Source: JBBQZP01 sp038207585 (GTDB lineage Bacteria > Pseudomonadota > Alphaproteobacteria > Rhodobacterales > Rhodobacteraceae). Taken from it: DNA of 38,537 nt. The DNA lies in the NCBI GenBank assembly GCA_038207585.1, contig JBBQZP010000032.1, forward strand, positions 1 to 38,537, read 5' to 3'. Within the stretch, counting starts at the first letter, position 1. The number at the start of each line of letters is the position of its first letter. The translations under genes and the position numbers were made by a program. A model generated the notes under the pieces. That model saw only the letters and a program-made list of their open reading frames with translations. It made no database searches and was not told where the DNA came from. This document shows, in pieces, positions 1 to 7,899 of the stretch.

Positions 1-45
1 CTCGATTTCGAGGATGGGTTTGGACGGGTCCCAGGGTTCAGACAT
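1..45 (-). CDS. ABC transporter ATP-binding protein, N-terminal fragment (cut by window edge)
   Basis: Only the first 15 codons are visible, reading MSEPWDPSKPILEIE. The 'ILEIE' start is the usual first beta strand of an ABC ATPase domain. It lies 74 bases downstream of the permease gene on the same strand, where a DppD/OppD-type ATPase is expected in a peptide importer operon. The P-loop and everything after it lie outside the window, so the assignment is by context. Confidence 0.6.
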   Translation of the reverse strand, partial: MSEPWDPSKPILEIE

Positions 46-119
46 GGTGAGGTCTCCGCTTGTGGCAGGCGCCGTGGGATAGTTGTGGCTTGGGAAAAGG
101 GACCGAGTGGGGCATGGGG

Positions 120-1328
120 TCAGTCCCTCAGGCTTTCTTCGCGCAAGCCGTCGGCCAGAAGATTGAGGCCAAGGACAAGGCTCATCAGCGCAATCGCAGG
201 CACCACGGCGGGGTGGGGGAAGCTGGACAGGAAGCGGCGGCCTGCGTTGATGGTTGATCCCCAGTCGGGGCTTTCGGGTGATACACCAAGGCCAAAGAAG
301 CCGAGCGTGCCCAGAAGGATCGTGGTGTAGCCGATGCGCAGGCAGAAATCGACGATCAGCGGTCCGCGTGCGTTGGGCAGGATTTCCCACAGCATGATGT
401 ACCATGGGCCTTCGCCTCTGGTCATGCCGGCGGCCACATAATCGCGCGATTTGATGTCCATCACGATGCCGCGCACGATGCGGAACACGGTCGGCGAGTT
501 CACGAACACGACCGACACGAAGACGTTCAGCAGGTTCGGTTCCATCGACCAGACGCCCAGCGGGTCGGCGTTGAAGGCAAGGCCGGAATAGACCCAGAGG
601 CCAAGGACCAGCGTGATGCCGACATAAAGGTTGCGCCGCGCGGGGTTGGTGAAAAAGCGGCTGTTCCAAAGCACCACGAAAAACACGATCGGAAAGAAGA
701 ACAGCACCGCCGCCAGAAGGTTGGGGATGGAGGCGCGCCAAGGGGTTGCAGTCCAGAAAAGCTGCACCTCGGCGCCAGTATCCTGAATTTGCGGTGAAAC
801 CAGCAGATAAAAGAGCAGGATCACCGGAAACGCCAGCACAAGGTTTGAGATGAACGACAGGACTGTATCCAGTCGCCCGCCGATATAGCCCGCAGGCAGG
901 CCCAGTGTGATGCCGACCATGAAGGCAAAGGTCGTGGCGGCCGGTGCGATGGACAGCACTGACCGCGCCCCCATCACCATGCGCGAAAAGACATCGCGGG
1001 CCAGGTTGTCGCCGCCCAGCAGGTAATGGGCATAAACGCCGTCGCCCGGGTTTTTCAACGCCGATCCCGGCCAGGCGTTCTTCATACCCGACAGTTGCAC
1101 CAAAGGATCATGGGTGATGATCTGCCCGGCAAACACCGCCGTAAAGACCCAGAACATCACGATGCCAAAGCCGATCATCGCCATCGGGCTGTCGTAAAGC
1201 TTGCCGTAAAGGCCCAGCTTGCGCTTGAACTTGATCGACACCGCGAACAGCACCACAAGTGAGATCCACACCGGCAGCAGGCGCGCAGCCATTGCGGCGA
1301 AGATAGACAGCCATCCCAGATCTTCCAT
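120..1328 (-). CDS. peptide-type ABC transporter permease (DppC/OppC family)
   Basis: An inner-membrane permease of a family 5 (peptide/nickel) ABC importer. The C-terminal half carries the BPD permease signature: an EAA-like loop around 'DYVAAGMTRGEGPWYIMLWEILPNA', then 'LGTLGFFGLGVSPESPDWGS', typical of DppC. At 402 residues it is about 100 longer than ordinary DppC. The extra length is an additional hydrophobic stretch (about residues 185-260) between the first helices of the permease domain and the EAA loop, plus an extended N-terminus with a membrane helix. It starts 12 bases after the upstream permease gene, so the two are probably co-translated and form the heterodimeric channel. The substrate cannot be read from sequence. 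Confidence 0.85.
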   Translation of the reverse strand: MEDLGWLSIFAAMAARLLPVWISLVVLFAVSIKFKRKLGLYGKLYDSPMAMIGFGIVMFWVFTAVFAGQIITHDPLVQLSGMKNAWPGSALKNPGDGVYAHYLLGGDNLARDVFSRMVMGARSVLSIAPAATTFAFMVGITLGLPAGYIGGRLDTVLSFISNLVLAFPVILLFYLLVSPQIQDTGAEVQLFWTATPWRASIPNLLAAVLFFFPIVFFVVLWNSRFFTNPARRNLYVGITLVLGLWVYSGLAFNADPLGVWSMEPNLLNVFVSVVFVNSPTVFRIVRGIVMDIKSRDYVAAGMTRGEGPWYIMLWEILPNARGPLIVDFCLRIGYTTILLGTLGFFGLGVSPESPDWGSTINAGRRFLSSFPHPAVVPAIALMSLVLGLNLLADGLREESLRD

Positions 1329-1340
1329 TGGTGCGTTCCT

Positions 1341-2384
1341 TTACGAAAGACGGATGCGGGGATTAAGGAAAGCGTAGCCGACATCGGACAGAAGCTGCGT
1401 GACCAGCACCACAACCACGGCGACGACCGAACAGCCCAGCAAAAGCTCGATATCGTTGTTGCCGGCGGCCTGTACCAGCGTCCAGCCGAAGCCCTTGTAG
1501 TTGAACAGCGTCTCTACGATGACGACGCCGTTCAACAACCACGGGAACTGGAGCATGATCACCGTGAAGGGTGCGATCAGCGCGTTGCGCAGCGCATGGC
1601 GCACCACGACGTCGCGGAACTTCACCCCCTTCAGGCGCGCGGTGCGGATGTATTGCGCCGTCATCACCTCGGTCATCGAGGCGCGGGTCATGCGGGCGAT
1701 ATAGCCGATGCCGTAAAGGGCGATGGTCATCACCGGCAGTGTGAAGTTGTAGAAGGTGATGTCGTTCGCGGCTGTGGTGGCCGACCCGGTGAACCAGCGC
1801 AACCCGGTGATCGAGGGCGAAAAGAGCGTGATAAACAACACACCCGACACATATTCCGGCGTGGCCGTGGTGGCGATGGACAGGGTCGACAGGCTGCGGT
1901 CCAGCCGCGAGCCTTCTCGCATTCCGGCCAGAACGCCGATCAGAAGGGCGCAGGGCACCATCACCAGCATCACGCACAGCATCAACCAGCCGGTCAGGCC
2001 CAGCCGGGTTGCCACGATGGTCGAGACACTGTCGCGGAACACCGTCGAGTAGCCCCAGTTGCCCTGCAACACTCCGCAGCGCTGTGGCACGGTGGCAGGG
2101 TCGGCGCCTTTGGTGACGCAGCGACCGGTCAATACGCCGTCCGTCTCCAGCGTCCAGCCCGGCACGACGCCAAGCCATTCGCCGTAGCGGCGCAGCACGG
2201 GTTGTTTGTAGCCGTTCTTGGTAAGCCAGCTGTCAATCTCGGCCTCGGTCACACGGGTGCCGATTTCGGATTGCGCGACCTTTTTAAGGTTGGGCGGCAG
2301 GTTGGTCAGGTAAAAGACCACAAAGGTAAGGCACATCGCCGTCAGCAACATCGTTGCAAAGCGTTTCAGAAGAAAGCGGGCCAT
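1341..2384 (-). CDS. peptide-type ABC transporter permease (DppB/OppB family)
   Basis: The partner permease of the same importer. It begins with the typical DppB N-terminus (MARFLLKRFATMLLTAMCLTF, first helix). The EAA loop lies in 'YIRTARLKGVKFRDVVVRHALRNALIAPFTV', and it ends with the family-typical 'YAFLNPRIRLS'. The periplasmic segment after helix 1 is long (about residues 35-120) and contains two cysteines about 20 residues apart, which could form a disulfide; this is not usual for DppB. The gene is separated from the upstream binding-protein gene by 131 bases that contain a strong hairpin, consistent with lower expression of the membrane subunits than of the binding protein. Confidence 0.87.
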   Translation of the reverse strand: MARFLLKRFATMLLTAMCLTFVVFYLTNLPPNLKKVAQSEIGTRVTEAEIDSWLTKNGYKQPVLRRYGEWLGVVPGWTLETDGVLTGRCVTKGADPATVPQRCGVLQGNWGYSTVFRDSVSTIVATRLGLTGWLMLCVMLVMVPCALLIGVLAGMREGSRLDRSLSTLSIATTATPEYVSGVLFITLFSPSITGLRWFTGSATTAANDITFYNFTLPVMTIALYGIGYIARMTRASMTEVMTAQYIRTARLKGVKFRDVVVRHALRNALIAPFTVIMLQFPWLLNGVVIVETLFNYKGFGWTLVQAAGNNDIELLLGCSVVAVVVVLVTQLLSDVGYAFLNPRIRLS

Positions 2385-2474
2385 GCGGTTACGTTGCCTC
2401 CCGTTGGGATGAAGACCGGGACCGTTGGCAGACGTGCCGACGGGTTCGGGTGCTTAGCGGATGTCCGAGGGGGT

Positions 2475-2499
2475 GGGCGCGCAATCCGGTCGCGCGCCC
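2475..2499 (-). promoter_or_regulatory. intergenic mRNA hairpin between binding-protein and permease genes
   Basis: GGGCGCGC and GCGCGCCC form a perfect 8-bp GC-only stem with a 9-base loop. It starts 17 bases after the binding-protein stop codon. No T-run follows on the minus strand, so it looks like an mRNA-stabilising or processing element (as often seen after ABC binding-protein genes) rather than a full terminator. Confidence 0.55.
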
Positions 2500-2515
2500 G
2501 AGGTCTGTAAGCGGA

Positions 2516-4165
2516 TCAGGCCGTCATCCACCACTTGTAATGGTGATGTTCGAACGTGGCATGCATCGGCGCATCCTTGACCTTTTCGTTGGCGTGCCGG
2601 TAGAGCGAGCGCCAGTAGGGCTGGATCAGAACGCCCTGGTCCTGCATGACCTGTTCGATCTTGGCCATCACCTCGCGGCGCTTGTCGGCATCGGGCAGGG
2701 CCAGTGCTTCGGCCAGAAGGGCGTCGAATTCCGCGTTGCTGAACGCGGCCTCGTTCCACGCCTCGCCCGACCGATAGGCCAGCGCCAGAATCTGCACGCC
2801 AAGCGGACGCATGTTCCATTCGGTGGCCGAGAACGGGTATTTCGTCCAGTCGTTCCAGAAGGTCGAACCCGGCAGAACCGTGCGCTTGATGTTGATGCCT
2901 GCGTCGCGGATCTGTGCCGCCACGGCGTCGCAGGTGGCCGTCTGCCAGCCATCGTCGATCGAGATCAGCTCGAACTCGTGATCGGCATAGGCGGTTTCTG
3001 CCAGCATCGCCTTGGCCGCAGCCGGATCGGCCTTGATCTTGGGCAGTTCGGCATATTCCGGGTGGATCGGGCAGACGTGGTGGTTTTCAGCTACGGTGCC
3101 AAGGCTCGCATAGCCAAGCTCCAGCACCACCGCGTTGTCGACGGCCATTTGCAGGGCTTTGCGGACTTTCACATCCTTGTATTCCTCGGCCAGCTGGTTG
3201 AAGCGCACAGCGATCGTCGCGGCGGTCACGGCCTCGGTCTTGTTCCAGCCGATGCCGTCGAACACCTGCACAAAATCGCCGACCGTCTGATAGGTCATGT
3301 CGATCTCGTCGGCTTCGGCTGCGGCCACGACGGCGGCCGGGTCGGTGCCGTAATCGGTGTAGATGATCTTGTCGAGGTATGGGCCGCCATAGACGGCAGT
3401 GCCCCACCACGGCTCGGCACGCTTGGCCAGAACCTGCGATACGCCGATTTCGTTGGTTTCAGGCATGTAGGGGCCAGTGCCGATCCAGTTGGCGGCCGGA
3501 TCGCCGTTGTCATAGGATTTGTGAACGACAGCCGCCGGATAGTCGGCCATGCCGGCAATCACGGTGATGTCAGATTCGTTCAGCGTCAGCTTTACGGTCA
3601 GCGGATCAACCACCGTCACAGCACCTTCGCGGACAGTTTTCTTTTCGGCATCCGAAAGCGAAGCCATGCGCGCCGCCATCGAGTTGCCCTCGACGTTGCC
3701 ATCGCACCAGCGCACGATGTTGTTGGCGACATCATCTGCGGTGAAGTCATCGCCGTTCGACCATTTGACGCCGGGGCGGACCTTCAGCGTGTATTCGGTG
3801 GCGTTGTCGTTCGTGGTCCAGCTTTCCAGCAGCATGCCGCGGATCGTGCCATCATTGTTGTATTCGACCATATACTCCAGCCAACCGCGGGTGAAGTTCG
3901 AGATCTGCGACCAGTCGGCAGTGCGCGGGTCTTTGAGCGCCTTGGTTTCCATCTCGGTGCGCAGGGTGCCGCCCATGACGGGGGTTTCTTGCGCCTGAAC
4001 CGGGGTTGCCATGCCGAGCAGGCCATAGGCAACCGTCGCCGACAGGCCAAGGGCGGTGGACCGGGTCAGAAATTCGCGGCGGCTCAGGGTGCCTGCGGTG
4101 ACTTCATCGGCGTAACGCTGCGCCGCAGGATGCACCTTGGCAGCAGTAGGATTCGAATGGATCAT
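2516..4165 (-). CDS. extracytoplasmic substrate-binding protein, family 5 (peptide-type), Tat-exported
   Basis: The periplasmic binding protein of the importer, 549 residues, normal for the DppA/OppA class. A twin-arginine signal is visible near residues 28-33 (SRREFL), followed by a hydrophobic stretch and a likely cleavage after 'VQA' before QETP. Family features follow: 'LLESWTTNDNATEYTLKVRPGVKWSNGDDFTADDV' (the SBP_bac_5 signature region), 'GTGPYM' and 'VRKALQMAVD'. The Tat signal means it is exported folded. A GGGAG ribosome binding site precedes the ATG. It is the first gene of the operon and is followed by a hairpin and the two permeases. Peptide, opine or another small substrate is possible. 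Confidence 0.9.
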   Translation of the reverse strand: MIHSNPTAAKVHPAAQRYADEVTAGTLSRREFLTRSTALGLSATVAYGLLGMATPVQAQETPVMGGTLRTEMETKALKDPRTADWSQISNFTRGWLEYMVEYNNDGTIRGMLLESWTTNDNATEYTLKVRPGVKWSNGDDFTADDVANNIVRWCDGNVEGNSMAARMASLSDAEKKTVREGAVTVVDPLTVKLTLNESDITVIAGMADYPAAVVHKSYDNGDPAANWIGTGPYMPETNEIGVSQVLAKRAEPWWGTAVYGGPYLDKIIYTDYGTDPAAVVAAAEADEIDMTYQTVGDFVQVFDGIGWNKTEAVTAATIAVRFNQLAEEYKDVKVRKALQMAVDNAVVLELGYASLGTVAENHHVCPIHPEYAELPKIKADPAAAKAMLAETAYADHEFELISIDDGWQTATCDAVAAQIRDAGINIKRTVLPGSTFWNDWTKYPFSATEWNMRPLGVQILALAYRSGEAWNEAAFSNAEFDALLAEALALPDADKRREVMAKIEQVMQDQGVLIQPYWRSLYRHANEKVKDAPMHATFEHHHYKWWMTA

Positions 4166-4271
4166 TTCAGTCTCCCAGCAGGTCGTTTGTTTTGTGGCAT
4201 GTCTTTCGTCCCCGCAGGATGCCGCACTGCAACAGGCGACGGGCAGAGGCGGGGTCGATCATGCTTTGCCA

Positions 4272-4369
4272 TTGCGCATTTTTTTGGCCGGTGCGTCAAC
4301 GCCTCGTTTCGGCATCGCTGCGTTCGTTTGCGACATTTTTGCGCGATCGGGATAACACTTGCGACATTT
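4272..4369 (-). promoter_or_regulatory. putative AraC-type operator region (repeated TTGCGACATTT boxes)
   Basis: The 275-base gap between the araC-family gene and the binding-protein gene holds two exact copies of TTGCGACATTT on the plus strand (4328-4338 and 4359-4369). Their starts are 31 bases apart, close to three helical turns. A degenerate copy, TTGCGCATTT, lies at 4272-4281. Tandem direct half-sites spaced by whole turns are what AraC-family activators normally bind. The operon promoter must lie in this gap, but I could not assign -35/-10 boxes with confidence. Confidence 0.5.
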
Positions 4370-4440
4370 GCCTCTGCTCGGACGGTCTGAATTTCCGCTA
4401 TAATGGAAACACGAAGACCGATGCAGGTGCAGCAATCTGC

Positions 4441-5238
4441 CTATGGCGCGCGGCGAAATGCCGAGGGCGACTGGCCGACCTGATGCTGAAACGCGCGGGT
4501 GAAATAGGCGGGCGAGGTGAAGCCCAGACTGTCGGCGATCCGCCCTACCGGCATGTCGGTTTCGGACAACAGTTTGCGCGCCTCAAAGATCAGCCGGTCG
4601 TGCAGCAGCGCCGAGGCGGGCCGCCCGCAGGCCTGATTGCAACACCGCGTCAGATGCGTGGGCGTAACCCCCAGCGCCGCCGCAAATTCCGCAACCCCCA
4701 TCCCCGACCGGAATTCCCGCTCCAAGAGCGCGGTATAGCGCGCGACCAGCCTGCGCGTGGCGTCGGGGCGTTTCGTTTCGGTGGCGGCGCGGGCTATCTG
4801 ACGCTCCAGCCACACGCTCAGTAATCCGACATGGTGCTGGGTTGCACGGTCATGCGCCGGGGTATCGGCGTCCATCTCGCGCAGGATGTTGTCCAGCGTC
4901 ATATTCACTTCCTGCTGCAGATGCACCTCACGGATACGCAGGTGCTGCGGCACTTCGGGCAAGACAACACCGCTGCCACGGCCAAAGAAAACGGCAGTGC
5001 CAAAGACCTGCGGTCCAACGTCAAAGCCGTGCATGACGCCCGCCGGAATGAAGATCGCGTTGTTGGCGGTATAGCCGCGCGTTACACCCGCGATGGTGAT
5101 GCGGCCCTGACCCTTGGTGAACCACAAGAACATCGGTTCGGATATGGACCGCATCGCTTCCACCCGCCAGCGTCCGCCTGCCGCAAGGCGGGGTACGGCG
5201 ACAAGGCGCAGTTGGGACGGGGGCAAGGTGTCAGACAT
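4441..5238 (-). CDS. AraC family transcriptional regulator
   Basis: A 265-residue one-component regulator. The N-terminal half is a cupin-like ligand domain ('MFLWFTKGQGRITIAG', 'FIPAGVMHGFDVG'). The C-terminal third has the two AraC helix-turn-helix motifs: 'GVAEFAAALGVTPTHLTRCCNQACGRPASALL', then the signature 'IADSLGFTSPAYFTRAFQHQVGQSPSAFR'. It is encoded on the same strand immediately upstream of the ABC importer operon, so it most likely controls that operon in response to an imported compound. TTGCGAC boxes lie on both sides of the gene, suggesting autoregulation as well. No strong ribosome binding site is seen before the chosen ATG. Confidence 0.9.
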   Translation of the reverse strand: MSDTLPPSQLRLVAVPRLAAGGRWRVEAMRSISEPMFLWFTKGQGRITIAGVTRGYTANNAIFIPAGVMHGFDVGPQVFGTAVFFGRGSGVVLPEVPQHLRIREVHLQQEVNMTLDNILREMDADTPAHDRATQHHVGLLSVWLERQIARAATETKRPDATRRLVARYTALLEREFRSGMGVAEFAAALGVTPTHLTRCCNQACGRPASALLHDRLIFEARKLLSETDMPVGRIADSLGFTSPAYFTRAFQHQVGQSPSAFRRAP

Positions 5239-5316
5239 ATCGACTCATGATGGAGGGTGCGGGGCGATCAATGTTCGTTGAAGATAAGCCGCAGCACCGG
5301 TCAGACCCAAGGAAAA

Positions 5317-5343
5317 TCGCAAATCCGCCTGCTGATTTTGCGA
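5317..5343. promoter_or_regulatory. inverted repeat upstream of the araC-family gene
   Basis: TCGCAAATC (5317-5325) and GATTTTGCGA (5334-5343) form a near-perfect inverted repeat with an 8-base spacer, about 80 bases upstream of the regulator start. The right arm contains TTGCGAC, the core of the boxes in front of the transporter operon, so it is a candidate autoregulatory site. Confidence 0.4.
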
Positions 5344-5404
5344 CCAAGGCGAAAACCTGCCCGATTGTGCCGCCTCGTGCGCGGGCCCCCGCCCAAGGTT
5401 GCGC

Positions 5405-6313
5405 CTAGGGCCGCGCCCAGGGCTGCCAACCGGCCATGCGCTTGCGAAACCACGTCCGCTGCCGCTTGGCATATTGGCGCGAGGCGATGCGGGCGGCCTC
5501 GACCGCCCGCTCCAGCGTGATTTCGCCGCGCAGATGCGCCACCAGTTCCGGCGCTCCGATGGCGCGCGATGACGGGCGGGCAGGGTCCCAGAACGGCAGT
5601 TCGGCCCGCACTTCGTCCAGCGCGCCCGCGTCGACCATTGCGTCGAACCGCCGGTCGATGCGCTGGCCCAGCCAGTCTGCATCCGCGTCGATCAGCACGG
5701 TCTGCGCGTCAGACAGCGGCACCAGCGGCGCGCCGGTATCGGCCTGCCAGTCGGCCAGTCCGCGCCCTGTGGTCACCAGAACCTCCCACGCGCGCTGCAC
5801 GCGGGCCGGATTGGCGGTGTCGATCCGGGCCCGCGTGGCGGTGTCCAGTTCGGCCAGCAATCCCGCCAGATCCCCGGCCATCCGCCGTGCATCCGCTGTC
5901 GCACGCACTGGCTCAGGGATCGGAGGAATCTCGACCAGCCCCTCGGTCAGCGCGGCAAAGGCAAGCCCGGTGCCGCCCACGATGATCGGTCGCGCACCTG
6001 CCAGCAAAGGTGCCACCTCCCGCAGCCAGTGGCCGACCGAATAAGCCTGATCCCGCGCCACATGCCCGTAAAGCGCATGCGGTGCCAAAGCCTCCTCCGC
6101 CACCGATGGCCGCGCGGTCAGAATCCTCCAGCAATCGTAAACCTGCAGCGCGTCGGCATTCACGATCACGCCGCCCTGCGCCGCCGCAATCTCCAGTGCC
6201 AGCCCCGATTTCCCGCTAGCCGTCGGCCCCGCAATCAACACGGGAAGGTCCGGCGACAAGCCTGCGATCCTTCGCGCTGTCTCGGCTGACTTCATTTTTG
6301 CAAAAATACTCAT
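5405..6313 (-). CDS. miaA: tRNA dimethylallyltransferase (tRNA A37 isopentenylation)
   Basis: MiaA transfers a dimethylallyl group to N6 of A37 in tRNAs reading UNN codons. The P-loop GPTASGKS is at residues 29-36. 'IVNADALQVYDCWRILTARPS' carries the catalytic Asp region, 'PIIVGGTGLAFAALTEGL' is the conserved substrate loop, and the C-terminus 'ASRQYAKRQRTWFRKR' is diagnostic. The frame opens inside a dispersed palindromic repeat (6290-6311), so the first residues MSIFAKMKS are repeat-encoded. An alternative ATG at 6295 would also keep the full enzyme. It is divergent from pyrH. Confidence 0.93.
   Translation of the reverse strand: MSIFAKMKSAETARRIAGLSPDLPVLIAGPTASGKSGLALEIAAAQGGVIVNADALQVYDCWRILTARPSVAEEALAPHALYGHVARDQAYSVGHWLREVAPLLAGARPIIVGGTGLAFAALTEGLVEIPPIPEPVRATADARRMAGDLAGLLAELDTATRARIDTANPARVQRAWEVLVTTGRGLADWQADTGAPLVPLSDAQTVLIDADADWLGQRIDRRFDAMVDAGALDEVRAELPFWDPARPSSRAIGAPELVAHLRGEITLERAVEAARIASRQYAKRQRTWFRKRMAGWQPWARP
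6290..6311 (-). repeat. dispersed palindromic element, copy 1 (overlaps miaA start)
   Basis: On the minus strand: GAGT, the perfect 14-bp palindrome ATTTTTGCAAAAAT (6294-6307), then GAAG. Related copies lie at 18691-18712 and 26667-26688, with a possible partial copy at 38519-38537. In this copy the element supplies the first codons of miaA. Confidence 0.7.
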
Positions 6314-6420
6314 CTTGGGCTTCGGGCGAGGGGTGTCCGTCGGACTTTAACAACCGGCGCACCCTCCATGCAGCGTGCGAGCGCCGGATGCAAACCTTGG
6401 GCGTTGATCCTGCCGCCCTT

Positions 6421-6437
6421 TTGCGACATTTTGCGCG
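6421..6437 (+). promoter_or_regulatory. TTGCGACATTTTGCGCG element upstream of pyrH
   Basis: Centred about 43 bases before the pyrH ATG. It begins with TTGCGACATTT, identical to the two boxes in the transporter promoter region. It may be a -35-like element of the pyrH promoter or a regulator site; no convincing -10 box follows. Confidence 0.35.
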
Positions 6438-6471
6438 GAACCGAAATCGTCAATGACGCAAGGAACCGCCC

Positions 6472-7233
6472 ATGACCGATGATACCCAGACGCCCGCCAC
6501 CTCTTACGATCGGGTGATGCTGAAAATCTCGGGCGAGGCGCTGATGGGCGATCTGGGCTATGGCCTGCACCCCCCCACCGTCAGCCGTATCGCGCGTGAG
6601 GTGAAATCCGTGCATGATCTGGGGGTAGAGATCTGCATGGTGATCGGCGGCGGCAACATCTTTCGCGGCCTGCAAGGCTCCGCACAGGGAATGGAGCGGA
6701 CGACCGCCGACTATATGGGCATGCTTGCCACCGTGATGAACGCCCTTGCCATGCAGTCGGCGATGGAGGCGTTGGGCATCCACACCCGCGTGATCAGTGC
6801 CATTCCCATGGATCAGGTCTGCGAGCCCTATATCCGCAGGCGGGCCGTGCGCCACCTTGAGAAAAAGCGCGTGGTGATCTTTGCCGCAGGCACCGGCAAC
6901 CCCTATTTTACCACCGATACGGCGGCCACGCTGCGGGCCAATGAAATGGCCTGTCAGGCGATCTTCAAAGGCACCAAGGTTGACGGAGTCTACGACAAGG
7001 ATCCCAAGAAACACGCCGATGCCAAACGCTATACCACTGTCAGCTATGACGAGGTGCTGCAAAAGCATCTGGGCGTGATGGACGCGTCGGCCATCGCCCT
7101 TGCGCGCGACAACAACCTGCCGATCATCGTCTTTTCGCTGGATGAACCCGGCGGGTTCAGGGGCATCCTTGCCGGTAAAGGCACCTATACCCGCGTGCAG
7201 GACGAAGGCCCAGGCTGGGAGGCCGCCCGGTAG
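6472..7233 (+). CDS. pyrH: UMP kinase
   Basis: Phosphorylates UMP to UDP in the cytoplasm for pyrimidine nucleotide synthesis. It is an amino acid kinase family protein: 'YDRVMLKISGEALMGD' is the N-terminal phosphate-binding strand, 'IGGGNIFRG' the glycine-rich loop, and 'VIFAAGTGNPYFTTDTAAALRA'-like sequence (here with T for the first A) plus 'VDGVYDKDPKKHADAKRY' are PyrH signatures. At 253 residues it is slightly longer than E. coli PyrH through a short N-terminal extension. AAGGAA lies 7 bases before the ATG. It is the first gene of the long plus-strand envelope cluster and is followed 87 bases later by frr, the usual order. Confidence 0.96.
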   Translation: MTDDTQTPATSYDRVMLKISGEALMGDLGYGLHPPTVSRIAREVKSVHDLGVEICMVIGGGNIFRGLQGSAQGMERTTADYMGMLATVMNALAMQSAMEALGIHTRVISAIPMDQVCEPYIRRRAVRHLEKKRVVIFAAGTGNPYFTTDTAATLRANEMACQAIFKGTKVDGVYDKDPKKHADAKRYTTVSYDEVLQKHLGVMDASAIALARDNNLPIIVFSLDEPGGFRGILAGKGTYTRVQDEGPGWEAAR

Positions 7234-7320
7234 CAGCCGCCTGCACCCTGTACGCCCGCGCACGCATGCTGTTATAGAGTGCCCCAAAGTTGAGATGATC
7301 CGAAGAACGAGAGCAGACAT

Positions 7321-7884
7321 ATGGCCGACGACCTTGAAATAGACCTTGATGCGATCCAGCGCCGGATGGACGGTGCGATGAACGCGCTGAAACAAGAATT
7401 CGCCAGCCTGCGCACCGGGCGCGCCTCGGCAGCCCTTGTCGATCCGATTCAAGTCGATGCGTATGGCCAGATGACCCCGATCAACCAGCTTGGCACCGTG
7501 AACGTGCCTGAGCCGCGCATGGTCGTGATCAACGTGTGGGACAAGGCAATGATCGGAAAGATCGAAAAGGCGATCCGCGAAAGCGGCATCGGTATCAACC
7601 CCATTACCGACGGCCCCCTGATCCGCCTGCCCATACCGGAGTTGAACGAGGAGCGCCGCCGCGAGTTGTCAAAGGTTGCCGGCACCTATTCCGAAAACGC
7701 CAAGATCGCCATCCGCAACGTGCGCCGCGACGGGATGGACCAGATCAAGAAAGCCAAAGCCAACGGCATGGGCGAGGATGACCAGAAGATGTGGTCTGAC
7801 GAAGTGCAGGAACTGACCGACAAAGCCATCGCCGCCGTTGACCGCGCGCTCGATTCCAAGCAACAAGAGATCATGCAGGTCTGA
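7321..7884 (+). CDS. frr: ribosome recycling factor
   Basis: RRF splits post-termination ribosomes together with EF-G. The 187-residue length is normal. Conserved stretches include 'MDGAMNALKQEFASLRTGRASAALVDPIQVDAYG', 'NVPEPRMVVINVWDKAMIGKIEKAI' and 'PIPELNEERRRELSKVAGTYSENAKIAIRNVRRDG', the last covering the arginine-rich hinge. A purine-rich GAGAG precedes the start. It sits between pyrH and uppS as in most proteobacteria. Confidence 0.97.
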   Translation: MADDLEIDLDAIQRRMDGAMNALKQEFASLRTGRASAALVDPIQVDAYGQMTPINQLGTVNVPEPRMVVINVWDKAMIGKIEKAIRESGIGINPITDGPLIRLPIPELNEERRRELSKVAGTYSENAKIAIRNVRRDGMDQIKKAKANGMGEDDQKMWSDEVQELTDKAIAAVDRALDSKQQEIMQV

Positions 7885-7899
7885 CCTGCGCAGCGTGAT

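Noticed and set aside
2354..4390. A 678-codon open frame on the plus strand opposite the binding-protein gene
   Set aside because: Its product is a low-complexity His/Arg/Gly-rich sequence typical of antisense frames in GC-rich DNA; the minus strand encodes a recognisable family 5 binding protein.
4399..4404. TATAAT on the plus strand, between TTTCC and GGAAA
   Set aside because: No -35 box at a suitable distance and no plus-strand gene downstream; it would only make antisense RNA to the araC-family gene.
6335..6387. GTCCGTCGGAC palindrome and CCGGCGC/GCGCCGG inverted repeat upstream of pyrH
   Set aside because: Short or widely spaced arms in GC-rich DNA; not convincing as an operator or riboswitch without comparative data.
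7273..7278. TTATAG as a -10 box upstream of frr
   Set aside because: No credible -35 at the right distance, and frr is probably read through from pyrH.
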